From the NCBI GenBank assembly GCA_021209875.1, contig JAGYVD010000008.1:682001-746000 (forward strand): DNA of 64,000 bases, in the 5' to 3' direction. The notes under the pieces were generated by a model. The model did no database searches, was not told the origin of the DNA, and saw only the letters and a list, made by a program, of their open reading frames with translations. Shown in pieces: positions 10,829 to 21,775 of the stretch. Source of the DNA: Rosellinia necatrix (Eukaryota > Ascomycota > Sordariomycetes > Xylariales > Xylariaceae). Made by a program: the position numbers and the translations under genes. Each line of letters opens with the position of its first letter. Position 1 is the first letter of the stretch.

Positions 10829-10855
10829 GTCTGCTGTGCTGGGTGGGCTGTTCAT
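9568..10855 (-). CDS. SBPase/FBPase-like sugar bisphosphatase, reading frame broken twice
   Basis: Homology runs through three minus-strand frames. Frame one (10855 to about 10675) gives the start, an Ala run and RRTAASLARAH. Frame two (about 10670-10510) gives SANAFGDARLDVDVLAERHF and the metal-site motif ASSEEDP. Frame three (about 10400-9568) gives AFDPLDGSSIIAPNWAVGSIVGVW, GVYGPRTTAIVAVRVPG, RYFAPANLRAAAADPRYMALV and YSGGLVPDVAHVLVKKGG. These are the class 1 FBPase/SBPase metal and substrate motifs, closest to fungal SBPase-like enzymes that hydrolyse sedoheptulose-1,7- or fructose-1,6-bisphosphate. The first break fits one missing base near 10670. The second lies in a GGGGAA repeat at 10387-10511. 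No intron with proper signals explains either. Two further low-complexity inserts (Ser/Pro, then Asn/Asp) interrupt the C-terminal half. Assembly errors or a decaying gene both fit. Confidence 0.72.
10387..10511. repeat. polypyrimidine tandem repeat inside the bisphosphatase gene
   Basis: Copies of CTTCCCC/CCTCTCCCC are repeated over about 125 bp. Read on the minus strand this codes for Glu-Gly repeats between the SSEEDP and DPLDGSS motifs. The reading frame changes inside this tract. Confidence 0.85.
10792..10828. repeat. (CTG)12 triplet repeat encoding polyalanine
   Basis: Uninterrupted trinucleotide repeat just after the start codon of the bisphosphatase. On the minus strand it reads as GCA codons, giving a run of Ala at residues about 9-22. 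Confidence 0.9.
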
Positions 10856-12178
10856 TGTGGCTGACCGTCTGCCCTAAGGTAAAAAGTTCCTCTTTTTTTT
10901 GGTTTTTTTTTTGGTTTTAAGTGTGGTGTTAGTGGAGAGGGGAAGAGAGGTCGTCCGTCTGGTAAGGTAAGTAGGTAGGGTGGGAAAATATCTCAACGCC
11001 GAGGAGGGTGGGAGAGGGAGGGAAGTTCGGATTGCCAATTCGGGATGTGCTGGTGCGTGTTGATTGGTTGGCTGATTGGCTGAGGCTCTATATAGCTCGA
11101 TGTCCTCCGCTAGCGGCACGTATATTACCGCTAGGATAGATGTTTATAGTTTGAAGTTTATGTGCGAAACACTAAGCTTACGAGTCGAGGCAATGTCAAA
11201 TATAGTCTTCAGTATTATTGATGTGAACATGGCTGTTTTGGGGTCACTCTGGACTTTGGTTGCTCGCTGATATGACCGATTTTGTGAACGTTAGCAACGA
11301 CGGTGATTTTATCCATAATTCATAGTCGACGATAGTGAAACGAATAGCGCTTATCCGCATCTTCTGTCTGTAAATGGCTTGTTCTGTAATCATCGAGTTG
11401 AAGAAATTTCCCAAAGATTGTGTACGAGGCCAAGTCCAGTCAGAGGTGATGGCCAGTAGACCCCTATAGCAGGGTTGGAAATTAGCACAACCAATCGCCC
11501 ATAACCAACTTGCCTTCTCACTTAATTTCTTGTTCTCTCTATAAAATTATATAGTTTTGTAAAATTAAGACGTCCTATCTCGACAGTGGTCATATGTTTG
11601 GTAGTGGTGATAATGCCATTTATCTGTTCGCCACAGCGATTTGTTTATCAACTAACATCCGGATCCAGGGGTGGAAGCTTTTCATCCCGATCCCGTTCAA
11701 TAATATCTGGATCTTATTCCTTCTTATCTGTCGTAATCTATACCATGTTAGACCTGAAATCCCATTAAAATAAATGAGTTCTATTAGGGTTGGGTGGCTT
11801 GTTCCTCATTTTGTTGTCATGGGTGGATGTGGGTGATTTTCATGAAGCGAGGGGATTTACTTGGAGAACGAGTCACGCGAGATAAAGACGGCCGGAGCTA
11901 GATAGGAAAATAATGCCGTTCAAAATTCAAGAGCTAAACGATATGCCGCGGTAATTTCATGCCAACGAAGAAGTGCACATGAACAGTTCCTTTTCCCCGC
12001 TACGATAACGCGATGCAGGTGCTAACTGAGTCAAAAAAGAAAAGAAAAAAATAACAACAACAAGAGAATCTCCCTCAATCCCTCATCATCCATCGTTCGC
12101 AAGCAGCCGTTTTTTCCCCTTGCCTTCCATATGTGCGTGTGCGCGCGCGCAGGTAGGCAGTCATTCGCGGCCGACCGC
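10856..12178. other. intergenic region, no gene seen
   Basis: This stretch contains the presumed promoter of the bisphosphatase (T-rich runs at 10893-10915) and the 3' flank of the DUF4360 gene. The short frames in it (for example 11076-11270, 11586-11768) lack domain signal and are not supported. Confidence 0.5.
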
Positions 12179-13107
12179 TTACTTGCAGGCCTGCCAGGCG
12201 ACGTGGATCTGTTGCGTCAGGGCGACGGTGGCGTCGTCGTCGGAGATGGTGCCGTAGGCGGTGGTGTTGCTCGACACCAGGGCGATGCGGTTGTTCACGT
12301 TGAGGATGCCGGTGGCGCCGCAGGGCGACCAGATGACGGAAGCGGTGGGGACCAGGTCCTGCTTGGTGTAGACCTAGACAAGGGAGGATTCGGGTGTTAG
12401 ATATACTCAGACTCTCATCACCCAGCTGAGTGATGATAGCCAGGGCTCTTATCCATATGTGACGAAAGAGGTAATGGGGACTTACATCACCGAATTCCCA
12501 GATTCCACCGCCTTGGATCGAAGTTTGAGTGGTGGTCTATTTTCCTGTCAGCTCATTCTGCCTTATAATTTATAGGGAAAGAATGAGTTCACTTACAGTA
12601 TCAGCAGGAGACTGGCTGAAGTAGTAAGTCGAGTAGAAGGTTCCGGTGACACCCTTCTCAAGCTGTGCGTAGCCGTGGTAGGTAGACTCGACCTAGGAAA
12701 ATCATTCGAATCGATGTGCTCTCATTTGCATGTCAGGGGATACTCACGACGGCGAACTGGAAGCCACCGGGGTACTTGAGGTTCAGGTGAAGCTGGCAGT
12801 TCTTGGTCCTGTCGGCTGGGACGGTGCCGGGTCCGATGTAAGTCTGGAACTTATCGAAACCGAAAGTGACAACCTGGCGAAAGTTAGCACGACTTATAGG
12901 TCGACCACCTATGATGTGAAAGGTTACCTGGCGATCGGGAGACAGTTCGGTAGATACGGAACCCTGAGGGCATCCGTTGCCACTGGCAGAGACGCTCGTG
13001 ATCTGGATCGTGCTTGGGTCTGGCGCAGTGCCGCTGCCAACACCGGGAAGAACCAATGGGTTGGCGGCAACCAAGGCGGCACCGAAGAAGGTAATGAAAG
13101 AGAGCAT
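12179..13107 (-). CDS. secreted DUF4360 family protein
   Basis: Five exons on the minus strand: 13107-12928, 12873-12748, 12692-12597, 12536-12486 and 12373-12179. All are in phase 0 and total 648 nt (215 aa, TAA). Residues 1-16 form a signal peptide (MLSFITFFGAALVAANP). The mature part has GCPQGSVSTELSPDRQ, VVTFGFDKFQTYIGPG, ADRTKNCQLHLNLKYPGGFQFAV and GYAQLEKGVTGTFYSTYYF, the hallmark pattern of DUF4360. The family is small, cysteine-containing and secreted by fungi and some bacteria; its function is unknown. Intron 1 is 54 bp with a GCTAAC branch point, has no stop and is a multiple of three, so an unspliced reading also stays open. The short CAAC-rich leader and upstream TATA suggest strong regulated expression. 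Confidence 0.9.
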
Positions 13108-15133
13108 GATGATTGTTTTGAGAGGGTGTTGTGTGTATGGATCTCGAGAGAGAAGTATGTTTTGGTTTATTCGTAAGCTTCGTGAAGCGGGTTGAGTTGC
13201 TTGTGTGTGCTGATGAGTACTGCTGATGACGAAAAGATCGACAATCTCGTGAGAGTTCCCGTACTTATACTCGTAGACGTCGTCGACCTTACCGCTCATG
13301 CCACTATACCCGTACCTTGGTCATCCAGGCACGGCCGCCGATGTTCCACCAGACATCCATCATGTCGACGCCATCACGAACGATAGGGGCTCATCTGTCC
13401 AACAGTGGTAACTCGTGAGAACGGACCCTCAGCCTCGGACACGTTGCTGACCATGGCCCTTCCAGCCCGTCTCGCGAATTTGCGGTTGAATTAGAAACCA
13501 AGGCTTCATAGATGAATTCATATTAAAGGACTCCGTCTAGTCTCTTAGATCCCGCGGATATCATGTGGGGATCTTCTTTTTATAGAAACGGATTACCAAG
13601 AGAAACGTCGACGCGGGCCTAAGATAGAAATGTGCGTGTAAACAATGCGGTGATGAGGGTCATCTCGACTCTGCTGTCGGCCATCAAGGTGATGCACTGT
13701 CGTCGGCGGGGTCTGGGGACTTGTCAGATATGGCTTGACCGTTCGCACGAGGTTGTACTGAGCGAGATCTAGGTCATGGCGAGGATATGAAGCGGCAGGG
13801 ATTCATCAGATGGTCCGTCGAGTATGACGCCCTTAGCTTGATGCTATTTTTGAAATACCTAATGGGATATATTAAGCTTAATTATCGGAACGGCGCGGAC
13901 TCATGCTCAATGACTTAATCAGATTGCACATGTCCTGTGCCGTTTTTTTGGAGACGTTCATAAATCGCATCTTTGTGAAATTAAGAAGTGAATTGCGTTC
14001 ATAACTAAGCCGTTCGGACAGCAGGCGTTGAGGCTGCGTAATAATAGAGAGAGTGAATTATAGGAGCTACTGGTCGAACCCGACATCGCATAACGCGTGA
14101 AGTATAGACGAGCCACCCCATAAACCCGAGGCCTAGGCCGCTACTACTTTGCGATGCTACGTTGACTGGTTTCTCTCCGATCGAGCTCAGTGGGTATAAT
14201 ATCCGCTGGCGCGGTCCAGAGCGCCAGGGCGGCCTATCTTATGAATCGTCTCTGCCTTTAGCCTCTTTAGCCGTCGCGACGAGAGTGTCAGAAACAGGGG
14301 CGCGAAGCTGCTCAGATCTAGAGCCTTGCATGCGTTCCTAGCTACCTCGCATAAGCGAAGAGCCCAGATTGAAATCTTTTTTTATCTCTTGGGTTATATG
14401 TCATGTTGTTCCATCGCAGACGACCTGCAAAAAGGGTGAGAGGTGACCTTGAGGCCCTCCGAAACCCGAATGCAACAACCCCAAACACGTGATGGACGCA
14501 ATGGAGCTGTAATAGCAGCTGTGATAACACGGGAACCCCCCTCGGAGGTGCCCTTTTGGGCCAATCTCGTTTATACGGGGGGGAGTTCTGGGCTGCAAGG
14601 GTCTTTACCACACCTGGTCTGAGGATCGCAAGGGATCGCAAGGGATCGCCAGGTGGTCGTTGACCCCGGATGTAACAGCGGACTATGAGCCCATTTCCGT
14701 TCCTAGATACCCCGGAACGCAAGGTAAGCTCATGCATCGCTGACGTACGGTGATGATAACCCCGCCGAGGGGCAGAAAATGTAGAAACGTTGTGTTTGAC
14801 ACTTTGAAGCCTTTGTTGATCTTAGTGTGTAGAGACAGGGAGCCTTGCGATGAGGTATTCAACACAATAAAGACGGAGTTTTTCATCGTTCTGTCGTCGC
14901 AGTCTAATGACAGAGGCCAATGCCTACAGCTGTCCACAAAACACCCTGAGGCCAACCGTTTACCTTATTCGAAACAGCTAGGAAGACTCGCCGTGAGGAG
15001 ATAGAAAAAGGAAAAGAAAAAGGCAAGTCAAACGACATGGCATCAATTATATAAATCTTGAAGACAAAAATCTAACCAATTGGATATAACAACGCCGGCA
15101 AGATGCGCCCCTCCATATGCAATCATTTCAACA
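13108..15133. other. intergenic region, no gene seen
   Basis: About 2 kb between the DUF4360 start and the methylcitrate synthase stop. A small tandem repeat of AGGGATCGCA lies near 14625-14650. Frames at 14342-14955 and 15080-15439 were examined. They show no domain signal or partner exons, and the last is antisense to the synthase. Confidence 0.5.
13264..13269 (-). promoter_or_regulatory. candidate TATA box of the DUF4360 gene
   Basis: TATAAG on the minus strand, about 160 bp upstream of the ATG at 13107 and followed by a CA-rich leader. Position and context fit a core promoter, but no transcript start is known. Confidence 0.45.
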
Positions 15134-16823
15134 TCACGCACCGATCTGCTTCAGAATACCCTCCAAATTAATGCTCTTGGGTCGCTCAATGGGCAGACCC
15201 AGTGCACGATCCCAAATCAACTGGGCAAGAGGACCAAGACCTCGGCTGACACCGAACGTTGCAGTGTAGTACAGAGTCTCGTGGAAGCCGTAGTGGTGGA
15301 ACAACACACCACTGCTCGAGTCGACGTTGGGATAGGGGTTCTTCGTCTTGCCGTGCTTCTTCAAGACCTCAGGGGCCACCTCGCTGTTGAGCTTGACGAG
15401 TTGGAAAACAGGATCTTTGGCAATCTCGGGGCGAGCTGACGCATAGTCCATCAAGGCCTCAAAACGAGGGTCAGGCTTGCGAAGAACGGCGTGGCCATAC
15501 CCGGGGACGACACGTCCACTATTGAGAGTAGACCAGAGGTAATCGTGAACATCCTTCTCACCGTAGCTGGCAGGAATATCCTCCTTCATCTGGAGGATCC
15601 AGCGCAAGACTTCCTGGGCGGCAAGGCTAGATAGGTCGTTAGCACAGGCTAATACAAAGAGAGACGTCTGGAATATTCATACCCGTGCAGAGGACCAGCT
15701 AGACCCTGGAGACCGGCGCTGTAGCTTAGGAAGGGGTCGCTAAGTGCGCTACCGACGAGATGGGTAGCATGGGCGGAGACGTTACCACCTTCGTGATCAC
15801 CATGAAGGGCGAGGTATAACCTTAATAGATCTTGGAAGTTCTCGTTCTCTTTGCCGCCCTTTCCGAGCATAGCGGCGAAGTTGTAGGACCAATCCTGCTC
15901 GACATCGACATCGGCAGGAAGGGCACCACCACCACGATAAGAGTTCTGGTAGATCTTAGCCGCGATAGTGGGTAGCTTGGCTAATAAGCTGATGCAATCG
16001 TCGAAGGTAGGCTCCCAGTAGTCGGCCTTGTTCAATCCATTTTCGTAGGCCTTGGCGAACTTGGAGGTGTAGTTCAGGGCACTGACGGCCATGGCGAACT
16101 GTGTCATGGGATGAAGGTCTTGAGGGAAGTTGTCGAGCATCTTGTTGACAAAGTCGGGAAGTTGGGCCTGTTCGGCCAGCTCCCGGGAGAATTGGCGGAC
16201 CTGGGGTGTTGAAGGAACTTGGCCGGTCAAGAGGAGCCAGAACATGGCCTCAGGTAGCATCTCTGTGCCGGTCTTGCCCTTGGGGAGTTCCTTCTGGCAG
16301 TCCTTGATAGTTCGGCCGTGGAAGCGAATACCCTCGTTGGCATCCAGAACACTACCCTCCCACACCATAGCCTTGAGGCCTCTATAGTCCAGGTCAGCCT
16401 CTATGATACTCGGGAGATTGGATGTGTGTTATCAGGCCACGGTACCTCATGCCACCGATGGTGTTCTCGACCTTGACCTCGCCGAGCACGGCAGAGCCAT
16501 TGGCCTTGACTTTTTTGAAAAGCTCTCTCTTGGCGGGGATGGCTTCTTTCAGGGTCTCTTTTAGATTGGGCTCTGAGGAAGCAGAGTAGCATCTGCGTGC
16601 GATGGCGACGGGTAGGACACGTTGTTGCTACGGATCGACGGCAGGTTAGCTTTTGGTAATGATGATGACGATGATGACGATGATGATGATGGCTTCTAGT
16701 CGCGAAAGAGTGATCACAATCAATAATCATATAGGATAAATTAATTGACAACTAGGCTCAGATCAGATGTCTTACCCTTAGGGCACCCAATGCCTTCGTT
16801 GGCGCTCGGATTCTCATGGCCAT
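15134..16823 (-). CDS. mcsA: 2-methylcitrate synthase, mitochondrial
   Basis: Four exons on the minus strand: 16823-16776, 16627-16446, 16381-15683 and 15626-15134. They total 1422 nt (473 aa, TGA). The enzyme condenses propionyl-CoA with oxaloacetate to 2-methylcitrate in the mitochondrion. Residues 1-30 form a basic leader ([16 protein letters not shown], then ARRCYSAS). The body has [63 protein letters not shown] and [13 protein letters not shown], with the catalytic His residues of the citrate synthase fold. The [30 protein letters not shown] stretch matches fungal methylcitrate synthases better than ordinary citrate synthases. These enzymes retain some citrate synthase activity. Divergent from the methylisocitrate lyase gene, which supports the methylcitrate assignment. 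Confidence 0.9.
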
Positions 16824-17634
16824 GGTGGGCAGCAGATATGTAGCGGTAAGCCGGAGATGGGGATGGGAATCGGCGGACCACGGAGAATTGTAAAGTAGTG
16901 ATGTTTATTCGCAGAAGAAATTCAAGAACTTGTGAGGTTCAATGTGTAGAGGCCGTTCGAGATCCACAATCACGATCGGGAGAGAGAGGTTGGTGGAGAA
17001 GGGGAAGGAAGTTTGCATTCAAGGAGAGAGGAAAACAGAGGACCAGAAATCCTACACGGGAATTCTGCCGCAATTGAGCTGCTATTTCGGCCGGCGCTTC
17101 TTTCCCATCAAGATGCCGACCGGGCTGGGGGAATGGTGGCAGGTAATGGCGCTATCTTGTGGCGTGTCACTCCCCAGCTTAAGTGGGCGGGGTGGTACAT
17201 GATGAGGATACTGGGGATAAGACTGTGGGGTACCCCTCTGTCCGTTCGTCCTCTGGTCTGATGTCCCCCGCATGAGCCGAGGGAAACCGGCGGTTCAAAT
17301 GCTAGCACTAATGCCGATCTACCAAAGTATCTGTCGCTTGTTGTCGGCCATTGGCCAATCATTACGTCTCTGTTCAGTATCCCCCTGCAGCTCCAGCGCC
17401 GTTTGACCAGGGTTCAGTTTGCACAGGTATATACCGCCCAGTGGATTCTTGAATCCCTCATCCCTCATAGAATATTTCTGCTGTGGCAACCAACGGTGAT
17501 ATTACAGTAGTAGTATATGAGGATTATGTGAAGGATATATTGTTTGTTTTCGGAAGGGGATTGCTTGAGATTCTCTGAAAGCAATTACTAGCAACCTGCC
17601 TTAGGTACCTAAGATAGATACATAAAATACCTAG

Positions 17635-17698
<64 letters not shown>

Positions 17699-18092
17699 GT
17701 AGTACTAACGTCTAATCTAGGTGTCTGACAGTGCTAGTTACATTTTAATCTTACCTAGGAGACAGCGTATACGGACACCAGTAACCGGCAGCGGACTTAG
17801 CTACCTCCTAGCCGCCACCTCGCACCGAATAGACCGAATAAACCCGGGCCCACTATAATTATGGTTCAGTCACGGTGACGTTCCGATTCTGCATCGGAGC
17901 CCCCGAACACTTAGCAATCATTATTCTTGTATGCTACCTACCTACCTACCTACTCTGGTTAATTTTTAAGCATTTAACTTTATGGCCATATAGATATCTA
18001 CTAAGGCTGGAGTGTGGCGTGGGGATTCACTCAGCTCTCAACACTCCATCTGCCACTTCTACCAAACACCCCATCTGGCTCTACCATCCATC
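16824..18092. promoter_or_regulatory. shared divergent promoter of the methylcitrate-cycle pair
   Basis: This 1.27 kb region separates the two start codons of the synthase and lyase and must hold both promoters. It contains a 64-bp TAG repeat (17635-17698) flanked by TACCTAGGTA words, and no gene. No propionate-responsive operator can be named from sequence alone. Confidence 0.65.
17635..17698. repeat. (TAG)21 microsatellite in divergent promoter
   Basis: Uninterrupted GTA/TAG trinucleotide repeat of about 21 units, about 400 bp upstream of the lyase ATG and about 810 bp upstream of the synthase ATG. Confidence 0.95.
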
Positions 18093-20007
18093 ATGTTTCG
18101 CCGAGCCATCACTCGAGCCCCTCGACGGCTGGTGACAGCTTCCCCTCGAACGCCCCTGTGCATAACCTCGACTCGGTGCATCTCGTCTACCGTTGCGAGA
18201 ATGTCTCTACCTCCGGTCCAGCCCCCTGTGTCAACGGCTTTGGCCTCCGACTCTTTCCAATTGCTCCCCGAGGCAGAGAAGGCGGGCGCTGCCGAGGACG
18301 CTCTCTATGAAAGCCAAATAAAGGACGTGGAAGCTTGGTGGTCTACACCCAGATTCGCCGGCATCAAGCGACCATATACGGCCGCCGATGTCGTGTCTAA
18401 GCGTGGTTCGCAGATGCAAAACTATCCTAGCTCCGTTATGGCGCGGAAGCTATTTAATCTAATCAAGGAGAGAGAAGCGGCGGGTGAACCTGTACATACC
18501 AGTACGTTGCAAACACATACGAGCGAGCGAGCGAGAGAGAGAGAGAGAGAGAGAGAACAGTTGGTTGCATAAGCACGAGAAAACTGTACTAACCGAGATA
18601 CTGTGTCTTGTAGTGGGAGCCATCGACCCCGTCCAAATGACACAACAAGCACCGCACCAGGAAGTTCTCTACATCTCGGGCTGGGCATGTTCCAGTGTTT
18701 TAACGACTACGAACGAGGTCTCCCCTGACTTTGGTGATTACCCATACAACACGGTGCCCAACCAGGTGCAGCGCATGGCCAAGGCGCAATCTATGCACGA
18801 CCGCAAACAATGGGACTTGCGCCGCAAGATGACCCCCGAGGAGCGCAAGAAGACCCCCTATGTCGATTACATACGGCCGATTGTAGCCGATGGCGATACA
18901 GGTCACGGAGGCCTTAGTGCCGTACTGAAACTTGCTAAGCTGTTCGCCGAGAATGGTGCGGCGGCCGTGCACTTTGAGGATCAATTACACGGCGGCAAGA
19001 AGTGCGGCCATCTAGCGGGTAAAGTACTCGTGCCGATCGGCGAGCACATCAATCGCCTTGTCGCGGCGCGCTTCCAGTGGGACGTCATGGGCACCGAAAA
19101 TCTGGTGCTCGCGCGGACGGACTCGGAGAGCGGCAAGCTCATCTCGAGCGCGATCGACGCGCGTGACCACGAATTCATCCTCGGCGTGGCGGAGGAGGGC
19201 GTGGCGCCCCTCGCCGAGACCCTGCAGCAGATGGAGGCCAACGGCGTCTCGGGGGCCGAGATCGACGCCTTCGAGGCGAACTGGGTCAAGAGCCACAAGC
19301 TCGTGACGTTCGACGAGGCGGCCGCCGCGCAGATGCGCGCGCAGGGCGTCCCGGAGGACAAGATCGACGGCTACCTCGCGGCCGTCGCGGCGGACGGCAG
19401 CACGGGCATCGCGCGGCGCCGACAGCTCGCCAACGCGCTCGTGCAGAAGCCCATCTCGTGGGACTGGGACGTGCCGCGGACGCGCGAGGGCTACTACCAC
19501 TACCGCGCGGGCATGGCGGCGGCGACGAAGCGGGCGCTCGCCTTCGCCCCCTTCGCGGACCTCCTGTGGGTCGAGACGGGCGACCCGGACGTCGCCGTGG
19601 CGCGGACCCTCGGCCGCGCCGTCCGCGCCGCCCACCCCGGGAAGGGGCTCGTGTACAACCTCTCGCCGTCGTTCAACTGGATGGCGCACGGGTTCACGGA
19701 CGAGACGCTGCGCTCGTTCATCTGGGACATCGCGCGCGAGGGCTTCGTCCTGCAGCTCGTCTCGCTCGCCGGCATCCACAGCACCGCCGCCATCACCGCC
19801 GAGCTCGCCCGCGCCTACCGCCGCGACGGCATGCTCGCCTACGTCAACCTCGTCCAGCGCCGCGAGAAGGACCTCGGCTGCGACGTCCTCACACACCAGA
19901 AGTGGAGCGGCGCCAGCTACATCGACGGCATCCTCGGCGCCATCCAGAGCGGGAGCAGCAGCAGCAAGAGCATGGGCGAGGGAAATACAGAGGGCCAGTT
20001 TGAATAA
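18093..20007 (+). CDS. mclA: 2-methylisocitrate lyase, mitochondrial (ICL family)
   Basis: Two exons, 18093-18501 and 18614-20007, total 1803 nt (600 aa, TAA). The enzyme splits 2-methylisocitrate into pyruvate and succinate. The N-terminus is a strong mitochondrial leader ([19 protein letters not shown], then [11 protein letters not shown]). The core has [25 protein letters not shown] and the active-site loop KKCGH at about residues 265-269, followed by [11 protein letters not shown] and [10 protein letters not shown]. Glyoxysomal isocitrate lyases end in a peroxisomal SKL-like signal. This protein ends EGQFE and has a mitochondrial leader, so methylisocitrate lyase is preferred. Exon 2 beyond 19050 is extremely GC-rich at third codon positions. 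The intron holds a GCGA/GA microsatellite. Confidence 0.9.
18521..18556. repeat. (GCGA)n(GA)n microsatellite in the lyase intron
   Basis: A 36-bp purine repeat inside the only intron of the methylisocitrate lyase gene, downstream of the GTACGT donor. Confidence 0.9.
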
Positions 20008-20686
20008 ACTTGACTGAATTCAGGTATGCGTGTATGTATGCATGTGTCTATCTATCTGCCTATCTGTCTGTCTGTCTGTCTGTCTGTCTCTATCTCTCTC
20101 TTGTCAAGGGGGGCGGTTTTTTTGGATCATTGGCGTGGAGTGCCGGCGTTTTTTTTTTTTTCTCCGGGAAGGGGGTCATTAGCATGCATGCATACATACT
20201 TAAGGCAGTGTGGTATAATTTATCCCATTTATGAAAAATGTATATAGAACGCACGTATTGATTTGATCAGAGGTTTTTTGTTCACATTTTTTGCATTTGC
20301 GATGGTAGTTAACTACGTATGTTATTACTGTGTCTTAAAACTTTATTTGATTCGGATCTCGAATGGATATATCTATCTTATCTATCTACCCACCCCCTAC
20401 TCACCCGCCCTTTGTCGCCGCGCCATGAGTGGAATATCAAAAGCCGTTGTTGTACGACAACGGGGTCCTTCTAACGACATAAAGCATCATACGACTCTCA
20501 TCTATCAGGTACTTCGCTAGCAATAACTATTGTCGCTCGGCTAAAGGGAAAGCTAAGTTCAGATCCGAATTCCTGAACCCCTCCTATCCTATCCAACCTA
20601 TGTCGGAAGGAACAGTGGGCCGGGGGTGTTGGAGAAAGGAGATGGAGAAAGGAGAAAATGTTTTTTTTTCTTCTTTTCATACTCTT
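20008..20686. other. convergent intergenic region
   Basis: The 3' flanks of the lyase and the SDR gene. It includes TATC/TGTC repeats at about 20045-20100 and T runs near 20130-20160. No gene is seen. Confidence 0.6.
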
Positions 20687-21775
20687 TTAAAGTTCGGTCT
20701 TCAGGGCGTTGTTAGTCGGGGCGGCGAGGGGCTGGCCTTCGGGGGTGACATAGGCCTTGGTCATGCCGCCGTCGACGACCATGTCATGACCGTTGACGAA
20801 GCTGGCGTCGTCGCTGGCAAGGAAGAGGACGGCCTGGGCCTGCTCGATGGCCTCGCCGAAGCGGCCGGCGGGGAAGTGGATCTCGCGGCGGAGGCGCTTG
20901 GGGATGTCGTCGCCAAGCCAGTCCTGGAGGAGCGGGGTGTTGAGCGGAGCGGGGCAGAGGGAGTTGAAGCGGAACCCCTCGCGGGCGTGGACGATGGCGA
21001 GCTCGCGCGTCAGGGCGAGGACGGCGCCTTTCGAGGCCGTGTAGGCGAGCTGCGGCGTCGCGGAGCCCACGAGCGCCACGACCGAGGCCGTGTTGATTAC
21101 GCTGGCCTTTGCCTTGCCGTTGCGCCGGAACGCGAGCACCGCGTGCTTGCACCCGAACCACACGCCCTTGACGTTAATCGACATGGTCAGGTCCCAGATG
21201 TCATTGGGCGTGCCGACCGCGTCGTCGTCCCGCGCGTGCATGATGCCCGCGTTGTTGAAGATCACGTCGAGCCCGCCCCAGGCGTCGAGGGACTCCACCA
21301 TGGCCTGGACCTGGGGTTCCTTGGATACGTCGCAGATCTGCGGGAGGGGGAAAGGGGAGAACGTCGGGTTAGTCTTGGTGGCATTGCGCTACGGGGACTT
21401 CGGCTTGTCACGGGACGGGGTACGGTACAATGGTCTCGACTCGGGAGGCGTTGGGCACCAGTTGGAGCACCTTGGCCTTTGCTTTTTCGAGGGCAGGGCC
21501 GGAGATGTCGGCCAGCAGCACATTTGCGCCTTCCCTGGCGAAGAGAATGCTCGTCTCAAGGCCGATACCACTAGAAAGAGCGTACTAATAAGTATTATAT
21601 CTAGTATGAGCTGGGTATAGGAGAAGTATGGGCTGGTATGGCGAAGGACTAACGAGCCAAAGGCGAAGCAGTATAGACAGGCAAATACGTCGTCAAAATG
21701 ATAGTAGACTTACCCAGCGCCTCCGGTGATAATGGCATTCTTGCCAGCGAGGCGACCCTTTGATGCTGTTGCCAT
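20687..21775 (-). CDS. short-chain dehydrogenase/reductase (SDR)
   Basis: Three exons on the minus strand: 21775-21714, 21570-21429 and 21337-20687. They total 855 nt (284 aa, TAA). Classical SDR motifs are present: GRLAGKNAIITGGAGGIG (cofactor loop), NNAG (NNAGIMHARDD), the catalytic Ser region INTASVVALVG, YTASK with Tyr and Lys, and the C-terminal NGHDMVVDGGMTKAY. The acidic residue in LLADIS after the second strand favours NAD over NADP. The substrate cannot be told. It lies next to the methylcitrate pair, but the opposite orientation and generic family give no proof of a shared pathway. Confidence 0.88.

Noticed and set aside
14342..14955. Overlapping minus-strand frames of 131 and 90 codons
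   Set aside because: No domain or signal peptide, and no exon chain linking them.
15134..16823. Ordinary mitochondrial citrate synthase
   Set aside because: The [17 protein letters not shown] region and the adjacent lyase fit methylcitrate synthase better, although both share the fold.
19012..19896. Minus-strand open frame of 294 codons
   Set aside because: It is antisense to the methylisocitrate lyase exon 2 and results from its GC-rich third positions.
20600..21574. Plus-strand open frame of 324 codons
   Set aside because: It is antisense to the SDR exons, which have complete catalytic motifs and proper introns.
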